This document shows, one piece after another, positions 52,075 to 62,868 of a stretch of DNA of 64,000 nt. The translations under genes were made by a program, and so were the position numbers. The notes under the pieces were generated by a model, which made no database searches, was not told where the DNA came from, and was given only the letters and a program-made list of their open reading frames with translations. This DNA comes from Prunus persica (Eukaryota > Streptophyta > Magnoliopsida > Rosales > Rosaceae): NCBI RefSeq assembly GCF_000346465.2, contig NC_034016.1, positions 17,334,063 through 17,398,062 on the forward strand, given 5' to 3'. Every line of letters begins with the position of its first letter. Positions within the stretch are counted from its first letter, which is position 1.

Positions 52075-52577
52075 TGGGGTTGATATATCCCGTTCTTCCA
52101 AGTTCTTCAACCTAATTAGCTATCGATGAGCTCTGCAATTTGTTTATTGATTCTCTCCCTAGGTTGAATCTCTACTATCCCGGCATATATAATAAAGGTT
52201 GTGCTCTGTTTGAGTCCCTAAAAGGTCTTGGCTAGTCCAAATATTCTTTCAATGAGGACATTTAGAGATCTTGTAGCTTTTGTATTTTCTTTTATGATTT
52301 GTTAGTTTGTCACCCAGTCGTGGTTTGGTCATGCTTTTACTCTCTAGGATCTAAAGAGCCCTTGCAGTATATATTTGCTTGTTTGAAGACCTTATTTATT
52401 TTGTAATGTCATTTTTGGCGTTTTATTGATCTTATTTTCAGAATGTTCTGCCTTGTGTATTTTGACATCCGAACTTGCTCAAGTTTATTGGAGAGTTTAT
52501 GTTTAAGTTATATCTCGAAATAAAATGAGTATTTTGGTATTCATTGCACCATTGTTGCTATCTCCCCAACGATAAAC
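52075..52577. other. V-ATPase B 3'UTR and short intergenic DNA
   Basis: Mostly 3'UTR, with several possible polyadenylation signals (for example ATAATAAAGG at about 52,190). No other gene is seen. Confidence 0.5.
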
Positions 52578-52942
52578 GCTAGCAACTTTCTCTTTAATTT
52601 TCTCTTTTGGACCTTCTCCTTTCTCTTCATGACATGTGTCACTTTCTCTACACTTAAAACAATGTCTCTTTTGTTTTTTAAATTTACCCTTGTTAAATGC
52701 GTTGGACAAACTAACTATTATTTCCACCTTGTTAAAAAATTAAAAGAAAATTTTAAAATCTTCTACAAAACTAACGTCAGTTTTTTCTTTTAATAAAAAA
52801 AAATTATGTCTACTACTTTTTTGGAATGGGTTTTGGGGTATGAATTGGAGGAGGAGAGTGAGAAGTACAGTGCACGGTGGGTTTTGGATTGGAGAGGAAC
52901 GGTGATGATTGGGTAGGGATGGGGATTGAGATATGCTGTAAT

Positions 52943-52969
52943 GGAGAGAGAGAGAGAGAGAGAGAGAGA
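52943..52969. repeat. (GA)n microsatellite
   Basis: About 13 GA units inside the inverted-repeat element. Confidence 0.9.
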
Positions 52970-53195
52970 TACTGTAATGGGTTTGGGTTTTCTTTTTTCT
53001 TTTTTTCTGTTTCTTTTTTAGTACTGCTATTTCCACCCTCCCGTCCTATCTTCTCACCCACTTTATCTTCTCACTCATCATGTAAATTTGAAAAAACACA
53101 ATTTTATCTTTTCACCCACAATTATTCCTAACATACCCTTTAATTATTAATTCAAGCAAATTCTCTCTCTCATTTGTTTCTTGATGGGATACTAA

Positions 53196-53602
53196 GAGCA
53201 TCTACAATCATGCTCTCTATTTTTTAGTTAAAATTTAGTTAAAAACGCAAAAAAGTTATTTTAGGAGCTCTTTATAAAATTTCAACTTCAATCATACTCT
53301 CTAGTTTAGGGAGTCATAAATGCTAAAATTTTATTTTAATTCAACATAAATGGTCCATCTATATGAAAAAATAATATAAAAATGGACAATATTGATTAAA
53401 GGTTTAAAAATATTTATTAAATAGGGTAGCATTAAATTATAGGGAGCCACTAAGAGTTCATTCTCTCTCCTCAAATTTAGGAGCTTCTAGAAGTCTCCTT
53501 ATTTTAGGAGCTAGATATGGAGCATGGTTGGAGGTGGGTTTTCTTACTTCCTCCCTAAATTTTATCTAAAGATGTGATTTAGGGAGTCTATTGTGGATGC
53601 TC
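53196..53602. mobile_element. Nested MITE with GAGCATC termini
   Basis: A 407-nt stretch begins GAGCATCTACAATCATGCTC and ends, in complement, GAGCATCCACAATAGACTCC. Internal TTTAGGGAG and TTTTAGGAGCT motifs recur on both sides. GAGCATC-type ends are common in plant MITEs. A target duplication is not obvious. Confidence 0.6.
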
Positions 53603-54434
53603 TGCCAAGACAGATAAATTGGAAATAAATTAAGCATTGATGAGGGTATTGCTTTTGTGATGGCACTTTTTAATTACTGTTGTTTCTTTTGGGCATAGTC
53701 ATAATATGAGAAAAGATGAATAATCATGGGGTAGCCTGCAATATTGTCTTCTTTTTATATTAGTTTGATTTAGGTATCTATTTCACTCGTGTAATTATTT
53801 TGCTCTGTTCATTAACCTGAATGAAAATTATACAACTTTATAGCTGCATGTCGCATGACTTGATATAATCATGTCAATCAATAACATCCAAGCGTTCTAG
53901 TATTCTCTTGAAATGTATTTTGAAACGTATAGGATAGGGGTAAATTTGAAGAGAGCTAGTCCTTAGAAGTAATTTTACAAAGGGATAAATTTGTTTTTAA
54001 AATTTTGAAGATAAGGTGGGTGGGAAAATAGGACAGGTGGGTGAAAATAGTAGCACTCTTCTTTTTATCTTTTAACTTTTTTAATCAATTAGAATGTTCA
54101 TTAATTTAAAAAAAAATCCCATAATTTACTGTTTTATTGTAAAACTTATTTTTGGAACAAAAAAAGTTTTTTTTAGGGAAGTATACTTCGTTTTTATTTT
54201 CAAATATTTATTTAATTGAACTTTTAATGTTTATTTTTTTAAATTTAATTGTTTAAGTTCAGTTGTAAATTGAAGGGAATATAAAATTAATACATTTAAT
54301 AAGGGTAAATTTGGGAACAAAAGATATATTGTCTAATGCATTAGTGTCATTGTTTTACGTGTAGAGAAAATGACACATGTCATGAGAAGAAGGGAGAAGG
54401 TCCAAAAGAAAAGATTAAAGAGAAAGTTGCTAGC

Positions 54435-55408
54435 ATTCCCTCTCATGAAATTAGGTTCCCAATAAAGCAGGTCCTGCCAAGTTATTTTGGATGTTTATTG
54501 GTAGATTTTTATTTAGTTATATATATATATTCTTTTATATTTGTTTGTTTGCATAAAAGGGAAATTAAACTCTCGGGTCTCGATCAGTAGATTGTTTTTG
54601 GTATTGCGGTGCGTGCACGAAAGTTTAATCGTCTTTCACTTTGATTTATTTGAAAAAATAAATAAATAATACTCAGGGTGAATGCTCCGAAGTTCCAATT
54701 TTCCCTTCCAGTAAATTAGAATAGTCTCAAGCTACAAACCTTTTTCACATTACAGAATTATTAGAATGTTATTTATTTTTCTTTCTTAAATAACAAAAAA
54801 TAGAAAAATATATTTTTTAAGGGAGAAAAACAAGACGGCCTTGCCAGGAAAAAGGTAAAAATTGGTAGATACTCAGAAACTTCGCTTTGAATAAACCCAG
54901 GTTTGCAGTACAGGGTCTTGACTCATGAGTCACATCCTTCAACTCAGAAACTTTGCTTTCAAAATCGATCTTATTTTCTTAAGTACTAAACTGAACACAA
55001 CAAACAAACTCACTTCAGTTACACAACAATGAATTCGATCTCGTATTTTTCATTTCTCACACCCATTAAAAAGTACATATGTTCCTCCAATTTGTTTTTC
55101 AATCCTTTTTTCTTTGTCCCATAGAAACTGAAACAGAAGCTAAAAGAATTTATCTAAGTCAGTACACATTTTGTTCCCAGTTTCAATCTTCGTGAAATTG
55201 AAAACTTTGCTGCCAATTTCCTTGTTGATCATCTCTTAATGTCTTGGACATATAAAAGACCAACGCCTCTATTCTTCTCCATCTTCTTCTTCTTCCTCTT
55301 TTGTTATATACCGCACGAGCCTTTTCTGGGATGAGATAAAAATATGCAACCAGCAAGAAATCCTCCAAAAAAGTTAATAAGAATGACCAAAATGGTTTCA
55401 ACTGAACC
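54435..55408. other. Intergenic DNA 3' of the DUF616 gene
   Basis: AT-rich with no recognised gene. The last 200 nt are probably 3'UTR of the minus-strand DUF616 gene. Confidence 0.5.
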
Positions 55409-58400
55409 TCAGCCAGCTTTTGATGTTCTGTCTACAGGGGGTAGGACAACTGAATCAAGATTCGCAGGATAAGGAGTCCACAAGCCTAAGCCCCCCCGAC
55501 TCTCTATCAAATTGCCATTGTTCGCATTAGCTTGGTCCCAATCTTTACCCTTATTCGAAATGGTTCCGTTCCCTTTAAGCTGATTCCAATTTGTTACCCA
55601 CTCTATACGAGAAGAATGCTCCCTTATGTGCGGATGCAACACAAACAGTGAATTGTACTCGCAATTTGGAAACATAAAGAACCTAAACAAATCCCCTAAC
55701 CTGTACACAACGTAACCAAAACTTAGTTGGTCTCTTGGTGTGAAGAGGTTGACCTCATTGAACCACAAGCAGCTAAACAAATTACTCATCGCAGTATGTT
55801 CCCGTATGATAATGGCTCCTTCGGGCACATCTGCATGTAACAGCTTGCATCAATGATATGAATAAAAAGAGGGTTATCATATATATGCAGATAATATTAG
55901 GAATTAACTTAGTTTTCAAGTGCCAGTAACTTGCAGCGAGGGGAGGAAACAAATAAACAAAACCAACAAATTACATAACTCAAGATCTCCGGTCTTCCTT
56001 CTTACCACTAATAGTTTTCTTCGTTGAATTCCATGGCTCCAAGCCCTCATAACGATAAATTTTCATGTGTAGATCAATAAGAGGTCGAGCATATCGCTTC
56101 CTCCGCTTGTTTGAATCAGCCTCCTCATAAATGTTGCGATGATGCTTGTGCTGAGAAATTGCAAATGTATGCTTCCCACACCATAAATATCTGCAAATCA
56201 AATTTTAGTTCACTTAGCTGTAGTTATATATGTATGCATGCACACATGTCAAATGCAAACGATAAGGTCAATTTATTACCTTTCTAAAATTAGCAATGGA
56301 TCAACTATGAGCTCCATTTTACCATCGATCCAAATGCTGTACTGTGCCTTAGGGAACAAACGGTGGGTTAATATCTTGGGGACCTTCCCATTCCTTCTTG
56401 GCTCATCATAAGGTGGATGCTTCAACAAAACAAGACGCCAGATACCAACCCATTTCCCCCCATCACTATCTTCTGTGACTGTGACATTTTCCTTAATAAA
56501 TTTAAGAGATGTCTCATCCACCGCCATGAGAAAACAGAAGAGCTTCTTAGAACGAGGACTTAAATTTGAAGGTTGATGGGGTACATCATATCCATCAAAA
56601 ATGCCTGAGGCAACCACAAACCTACATTTCTTGGCATATTTAATGTCTGCAGGAGCCATTTCAGCACCACCATTTCGAATAAAACCACAGTGCACCTGCA
56701 GGATAATAACATTACCCAACTAATGATGGAGAACGGCAGAAGTAACACCCCCAATACAAAAAGAAAAAGAAAGTTTTTCAAATTTCAATAAACAAGAAAG
56801 GTTTCTACATTAAGTTGACGATTCTCTCAAAGTCCCCCATCACTATTTTCAATTTTAAAAATACTCTAAACATACTGTAAACTACAGTTTAATAACAAGA
56901 GGATGCTATGGAAGTCGAGACCTATTATTCTTTTACTTCTAACAAAACAAACAAGTGAAGCACATGCTTTGACTGACAATATGTAAATATGTAGAGCTAA
57001 CACAGTACTCTGAAGTTCTATTTTTACCTTCATGTTTGATTTTAGTCTAAAGCTTTCCTCTCTCTGTGACCAATTTTGATGTCCTCCGAATAGTGGGGAT
57101 GACTGTGTTCCATCAGGCAAAATTTCATCCTCCATAACATAGGTTAAGTTTTTGACAATTTCATCAGGAGTTCTTCCTTTTGGAATAACTATCTTATCAG
57201 GGTCATCAGCAAGGGGAATTGGACAGCCTATTTGATATGAACACAAACAATATCATTTAAGAAAACTAATAAGTGACCAATAATACAATGAAAAAATATT
57301 CAAAGATCTTACGATGTTGTGATTGTTGTTTTGGTACGAACCCCATAGAGTCTAACATGGAGAATACCTTGCTATCTTTGTTACACATAGCTGTAGTTCA
57401 AGTAGAAGACTGATATTATTTTAAATCACTGAGAACACATATATTCATATACGGGAAATTAAATAGCAGAACCTATTTCATCAAGCACACACACTGACAA
57501 TATTAATTGCACTGGCATCAACATTTAGACAGGGGCACCTATTGCAAAGCGTTACCAAAATTATTTACAAGATTCCCTTCCTTACAATCATTGGGAAATT
57601 ATTTGATAATGACAAGACAACTATCACAAGAAAGCTGAAACCAATAATATTTGCAGCATTTGCTCATGTATCTCTAGTAAAATCTTTTGCTCTTACAGGC
57701 TTTCTTGAATTATGTCACCCTGACTCTAATAAGTTTTAATTGGAAAAAAAAAATCATAATGAATACACTGGATATCACTAGCTTTATTATCTATGCTATG
57801 CAAAAAAAACCTAAAAATGCACTGTTTTTTTTTTTATAAGATGTGTATGAATACAAAAGACAATCACTTTGAAATAAAGATTTTTCAATGCTCTTCAATT
57901 TTTGGACAAAGGTGCACCAATCAGCTAAGACTAATTCAAGTATTGGGCTTTGGGACTGAGCCAACAACACAAAACAAAATATGAAGTTCTATATGCATGA
58001 AGCATGAACTCAAACAAGGAGCCAAAGAACTTAAGGCATAGTTCCATGAGAAAATCTAAGAAAAATACCTGAGAAGAATGAGATAGAAGACTGGCAGGAC
58101 CAAACATGAAGCAACGATGCGAGAAGAATTAGTAGCATCCACAAGATGCCACCTACAAGAACCAATCGAATAAAGCCCTTCTTCCAAACAATCTTCATGG
58201 GATTATCTTGCGACACCCTTCCCAGAGGAAGTCCCGCTTCCACATCTGTACCACCAGCACCACCAAATTACTCACATTTCTTGTGCTAAACAAAATATCT
58301 ATTTCATTAATAAGAAAATCAATGACACGTTTCACAATTCATTATTATGACTCATTTGAGAAATGGTGAAAGGATGGGCTTTATTTACCTTTAGTATGTA

Positions 58401-58470
58401 AGGTCAGATTACTCCGTTCGCCTCTACGGTGTGTGCGAAAAGAGACGGACCGTGGACTCTCTTTATCCAT
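55409..58470 (-). CDS. DUF616 (TOD1-like) membrane protein
   Basis: The family includes Arabidopsis TOD1, reported as a Golgi alkaline ceramidase for pollen-tube turgor. The glycosyltransferase-like fold of DUF616 leaves the activity of other members open. Seven exons join in frame (519 aa): 58470-58389, 58245-58069, 57390-57313, 57227-57028, 56695-56280, 56190-56006, 55830-55409. A short basic cytosolic N-terminus is followed by a signal-anchor at about 52-73 (FIRLVLVGGILWMLLILLAS), predicting a type II membrane protein. The DUF616 core lies in exons 5-7 (HCGFIRNGGAEM, ASGIFDGYDVPHQP, RLFPKAQYSIWIDGKMEL, ISQHKHHRNIYEEA, MFPNCEYNSLFVLHPH). A leader intron runs from 58817 to 58496. I recall At4g38500 as the relative. 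Confidence 0.92.
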
Positions 58471-59188
58471 AATCAACCAGTACACCTTCTCATTACTGCA
58501 GCACAATCCATACATACATCATACATATATACATAGACACATACAGAATCAACAATAATAGGAACAGCAATAAAAACTCCATTCCCATATTGAATAGCAT
58601 TGCATTATACTTCCCGCAAAAACTCAAAACATTTACACGCACTGAGATTTGATAAAAATTTTGAGACTAAATTGAGGAGAAAATGTAGAAACAAAGCGAG
58701 TCCAAAGGAATCCCAGATCTGGGTTACTCATCAAATTGAGCCAACGTATCGGCTGTGTATCAAGTTTCGTTTTTTAATGCAGAAAAAGAAAATATTCAGT
58801 TGAGGAAAGGGACTTACAGATTGAAGATTGTGTGGTTGGAGCCAGAGCTTGTAAATTCAATACGCAGATTAAATCTCAGCCCCAGATATCACCAAAACTA
58901 TGAAAGCTCTATTCTTGGTTAACCTCAGCTGAAATACATTTTTTGTAAACCTCAAATTCTAAATTTCAAACTTTCAACCAAATAAATTACACCAGCATGC
59001 ATATCCGTACTTTCAGATCTCAAAGATCGAGGCTTTTGAGTTACAAAGACAACCCAAAAACAAAATAGATCAAAATCAAACCAGACAACACAAGGGCTAA
59101 CAGTGAGGAGTTAGTGAAGATAGACGGATATTTTATTTTTTTAATTAATTTTCTACAAATAATCTCACATATTTAATATTTTATAAAT
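58471..59188 (-). other. Leader intron, first noncoding exon and promoter of the DUF616 gene
   Basis: The noncoding exon ends at 58818 (AATCT|GTAAGT) and splices to 58495 (GCTGCAG). Upstream sequence to 59188 is AT-rich. The first palindrome array starts less than 400 nt upstream of the likely transcription start. Confidence 0.55.
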
Positions 59189-59614
59189 AGTACAGCCGGA
59201 CGGCTGTACTCGATTTTTTTGTTTTTAAAAAAATAGTATAGCCGCACGGCTATATTGTTTTTTGACAACGTTGCGCCTAATCACTAGGCGGGTCCCTTCT
59301 TTTTTTTGGGGTAAATGATATAGCCGCACGGCTATACATATTTTGACACGTGGCACCTATCCCTGGGCTATTTTTTATTATATAAATAGTATAGCCGGGC
59401 GGTTTTTCCTAAAAATAGTATTGCCGCGCGGCTATACTTATGGTTTCGCCACGTGGCGCCTAATCGTTACGCCATTTTTTTTTTTTTTGGTAAATAGTAT
59501 AGCCGCACGGCTATAATCGGTTTTTCTGACCTATTTTCCAGAAGTTTAGCCGCGCGGCTATACCCAGGTTTTCGAATATTTTATTAAAAATTAGTATAGC
59601 CGCCCGGCGATACT
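59189..59614 (+). repeat. Palindrome array 1 (TATAGCCGNNCGGCTATA)
   Basis: Eight copies of a GC-cored palindrome occur within 426 nt, at about 59189, 59235, 59318, 59388, 59417, 59494, 59544 and 59593. The core is AGTATAGCCG, a variable dinucleotide, then CGGCTATACT. Copies are separated by irregular 8-60 nt spacers of T/A tracts. Two spacers carry CACGTGGC followed by GCC/ACC (59347 and 59450). The array is preceded by ATTTTATAAATAGT, which also precedes array 3. Array orientation is set by the flanks: AATAG before and CGGTTTTT after each palindrome. Confidence 0.93.
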
Positions 59615-59629
59615 CCGGGGGTGGTGAAC

Positions 59630-60152
59630 CAATGGGCTGTCCGTTTGAATGAGGTAACAGATCAACCTGATGAAACTTCTTTCTGCAGCTATTGTGAATA
59701 GCCATGTAGTGGGTCTTTTCTTGGTATGGTGCTGCTTGTGGTGTCAAAGAGTGGTACATGTGGGTTCCCACAGTAGCATGTCCAATGAAACAGGTGATAT
59801 TTGTGATGTAGGTCCATTCAGAGGGTTGATTCTATCCTCTCCTCATGTAAAGGAATTGAGCCAGACTTCCGCTGGTGGATTTTTGAGCTCCATTACTTCG
59901 AGGGCCAATGAGATAGCATCTTCAGTACTTGCAACTATTAGGAGCCAGAGCAACAAGTCGAATCATGGAAATGAAACCTCTGTTGACACGGGAAATAGTG
60001 GTAGTACTGGTGATATGTCCGCAGAAAGCACAGCTGATACTCATCACGCTGTTAATGGTTCTTATAAAATTGAGGAAAACCATAATGGTATTGTAAATGT
60101 GGATTTGGAGCACCAAGATGGTGATGTAGATAGGAAATTGGATCAAAATTAA
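59630..60152 (+). pseudogene. Fragment of a DGK1-type diacylglycerol kinase gene, fragment 1
   Basis: DGK1-type kinases phosphorylate diacylglycerol to phosphatidic acid at ER membranes. This piece covers the C1/zinc-finger region (WAVRLNEVTDQPDETSFCSY, WCCLWCQRVVHV) and the following linker (MSNETGDICDVGPFRG, FLSSITSRANEIASSVLAT, DTHHAVNGS), up to GDVDRKLD. It is broken. TAG at 59699-59701 replaces a Glu codon after SYCE. A short deletion removes residues before WCCLWC, and the frame runs into a stop at 60152. No transmembrane start or kinase domain is present. The spliced-looking continuity cannot be judged without the parent gene. Confidence 0.85.
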
Positions 60153-60325
60153 GATTTGCTAGTTTAGCCCCTTAGTGAAACAGGAAGTCCTAACAGTGCA
60201 TTCTAATTGCTGATGATTGTCAACATCACATGCTGCGCTCTCTCCTCAGTTGATTTCTATGGAGTTTGGTGAACCTATTCATATATTGTTGCTTAATTGT
60301 TGCATCTTTTTTGTGTTTCATGTAG

Positions 60326-61312
60326 GTTTTTGCCTGGACTCAAAACTAATGGTCTGTTTTGGAGTTTCTTTGCCCGCGCCATTTTGCTGTGTGAAAGCAT
60401 TGCGAAGAGCTTTTCACAGCCGAATCAGAACCATCGATGGAGAGCTTGGTGTTTGAGAAGCAGAAGTTGTGGCATCGTCAAACCGCAGTTAACACTGACG
60501 GGAGGAGGAGCTATGAGCTTGAGAAGTATTTGGAGGAGGTGAAAGTAGCAGCAGCAAGAGGAGGAGGCGGCATTTGCATAATAAAGCTGAATGCTTTGGT
60601 TCCAAGAGAGATCATAAACTTTTCTTGCTATGCGGATTTCAGGGAAGCGGCTGAGCTTCAGTGGAAGGCAATGGCCAGCAAAAACAGAGGGGCAACTTTA
60701 AAAACTGCTTGGCAATGTGTCTCCTCACAGATATGCTTGGCAATCACAGAATATCGGCGCTGAGTTTGGGACTTGTGGTGTCTGAAATGAGTGAAGAGCC
60801 ATGGAAAGGAATGGTGATCACTTTTGGTGATTCACCCAATGAGCTGCTGCTGCAGCATTCTATACAAGGCACTGATCTCAAGTCCAAGCGCAAGTTTATA
60901 TGCAAACATGGCAAAATTTCAGCTTTGCTGTTAATTTTCCAGAGGCCTGTGATATGATTCTGGAAGTGGCTGTGAATGAGAACTTAAAAGGCAGAGAAGA
61001 TGATCAAGAAGGTGTTTGTGTTCACCGACTTTGCATCCGGCTGCCACTGGAAGACCAAGTATGAGGAAGTACGCAGGAAGTTTATGGAGCAAGGGTATGA
61101 GGATGATGCAATCCCACAAGTTTTGATTTGGGGTCTTTTTGACTTGAACATGCTTAGTATAGAGGAACTTCATCCGGGGCTGACTGTGTTGAGTGGCTTT
61201 TCCGACAATTTGAGCAAGTTATTCTCGGACAATGGTGGATAAATTGGCCCGCACCAACTCATGGAAGCAGCCATTGCTGACAAAGAGAATCAAGCTCTCC
61301 GTGAGGTGAGGT
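60326..61312 (+). pseudogene. Decayed fragment of a DUF2828 gene
   Basis: DUF2828 proteins carry a von Willebrand A-like domain; plant members have no established function. Similarity is spread over several frames: ILLCESIAKSF; YELEKYLEEVK ... EAAELQWKAM; NFKNCLAMC; SLGLVVSEMSEEPWKGMVIT; DMILEVAVNENLKG; MIKKVFVFTDF; VLIWGLFDLN; VLSGFSDNLSKLFSDNGG; and IGPHQLMEAAIADKE. Several frameshifts separate these blocks, and TAA at 61240-61242 interrupts the C-terminus. The vWA metal-site block after NCLAMC is damaged. It begins less than 200 nt after DGK fragment 1 and lies on the same strand. Confidence 0.75.
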
Positions 61313-61702
61313 GGACTGAAACTTCGTACTTTGAGGTATTGATGATCTAATCTGATGATATGATTTCATCAATTAGGTAGAATATTAATTAATTAGTTTA
61401 CTAACTTTTATGTAGCACGGATATATAGCCTACCCTGTGCTTAGAGATTCTTTAGCAACATTTCAAATCATCATCCTGCATGCATCATCCGTTTTAGTTT
61501 AATTGAATTGAATGTTAGAGTTGAGTCATTTTATTTTCTATGCAGCTAGCTAGCTACAATATTTTCTGTTCTGAAGGTGAAAACTATTGGTATACGTAAT
61601 GATTGGGGATGGATTAGATTTTATACTAGAATCGAAACTTGAAGAATCATATGGTTTTTGGGCACTGGAAGGAAGATTGGAAACAAAACTAGAAAATAAC
61701 CG
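61313..61702. other. Spacer between the DUF2828 fragment and array 2
   Basis: AT-rich sequence with nothing recognised. Confidence 0.5.
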
Positions 61703-62270
61703 AGTATAGCCGCTCGGCTATACTATTTCTTTTTTAAAAAAAAATAAGGGAACATCCGAGTATGGCCGTGCGGCTATACTATTTCTTTTTAAACAAATAA
61801 GGAAAAACCGGACCCGCAGCCCATAGGCGCCCGCGTGTCAAAAAAAGTATAGCCGTCCGGCTATACCATTTTTTTAAAAAAACAAATTTAAAAACAGGTA
61901 TAGCCGCGCGGCGATACCTGTTCTTTAAAAAATTAAAAACCGAGTATAGCCGCGCGGCTATACTATTTCTTTAAAAACGTGATTCTTTTATAAAAAATAC
62001 GTACGTACATGTTCAATAAGAGTATTTTATGTTCAATTAAAAACCGACTAAAGCCACGCCACTATGCTATTTTTTTAAAAAAAATAGATAAAAACAGAGT
62101 GTAGGCATCTGGCTATACTATTGATTTAAAACAAATTTAAAAACCTAGTACAGCCGCGCGGCTATACGATTTCTTTAAAAAATTAAAAACTGAGTATAGC
62201 CGCATGGCTAGACGATTTATTATTTTTATATAAAAATAGGCAAAACCCGAGTATAGCCGCGCGGGTATAC
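61703..62270 (-). repeat. Palindrome array 2, inverted relative to arrays 1 and 3
   Basis: About ten copies of the palindrome, at about 61703, 61759, 61846, 61897, 61943, 62049, 62097, 62146, 62192 and 62250; those at 62049 and 62097 are badly decayed. The flanks are reversed compared with array 1: AAAACCGAG before and ACTATTTCTTTAAAAA after. The spacer GGCGCCCGCGTGTCA at about 61,826 is the complement of the GACACGTGGC-type spacers of array 1. The pair of arrays therefore forms a loose long inverted repeat around the captured fragments. Confidence 0.88.
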
Positions 62271-62296
62271 GATTTATTTAAACAAAAAAAAAAAAA

Positions 62297-62642
62297 GGGG
62301 ATATGTCCACAGAAAGCACAAGCTGATACTCATCAAGCTGTTAATGGTTCTCATAAAATTGATGAAAACCGTAATGGTACTGTAAATGTGGATTTGCAGC
62401 ACCAAGATGAAGATGGTGATGTAGATAGGGAATTGGATTCTAAGCCTAGTTTCAAAAGGAGCTCGTCAAGCAATAAGAAGGACGAGTCTCAGGTTTTAGG
62501 GATGAAACAAAAATACGAGTTGATTGATTTGTCACCAGATGCAAGACCCTTGTTAGTTTTTATCAACAAGAGGAGTTTGGCTCAGCGTGGGAATTCACTG
62601 AGGCAACGATTGAATATTCTTCTCAATCCTGTTCAGCTTTGA
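62297..62642 (+). pseudogene. DGK1-type diacylglycerol kinase gene, fragment 2
   Basis: It starts inside the same linker as fragment 1 (GATATGTCC...), overlaps it by roughly 135 nt with clear divergence, and continues into the start of the kinase catalytic domain ([38 protein letters not shown]). Defects: an extra A at about 62,318-62,321 shifts the frame. The conserved SGAQRG reads SLAQRG. The splice donor after CCTGTTCAG (ending 62636) is CT instead of GT, so the frame reads through to a stop at 62642. The DNA beyond may be the parent gene's intron. Confidence 0.85.
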
Positions 62643-62868
62643 TTTCCCTAATGTGTTTTTGAGATTTAACAACATATACTTTGTACTAACTGCATGGGGA
62701 TTATTGCTATTTCAATGCCCTATGCCCTACTTCACATTGACTGGGCTCTCATTTTGTCTTCGCATTCATAACCAACTCTGGCATTCTTCATTCGTAGGAA
62801 TTGGGTGTAATTTGCCAAAATTTTGCCGAACAAAGCATGTATTTTTTTCCATTTAGTATTTTATAAAT

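Larger units (their letters stand above)
52578..54434. mobile_element. Inverted-repeat element without coding capacity (Mutator-like?)
   Basis: The left end GCTAGCAACTTTCTCTTTAA is matched at the right by its complement, ending GTTGCTAGC. Similarity of the inverted ends runs about 130-170 nt inwards, including CTTTTGGACCTTCTCC, GACATGTGTCA and AAATTTACCCTT blocks. No clear target duplication was found, so the true ends may lie a little further out and the superfamily is unsure. The interior holds a (GA)n run and a smaller MITE-like element at 53196-53602. Confidence 0.55.
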
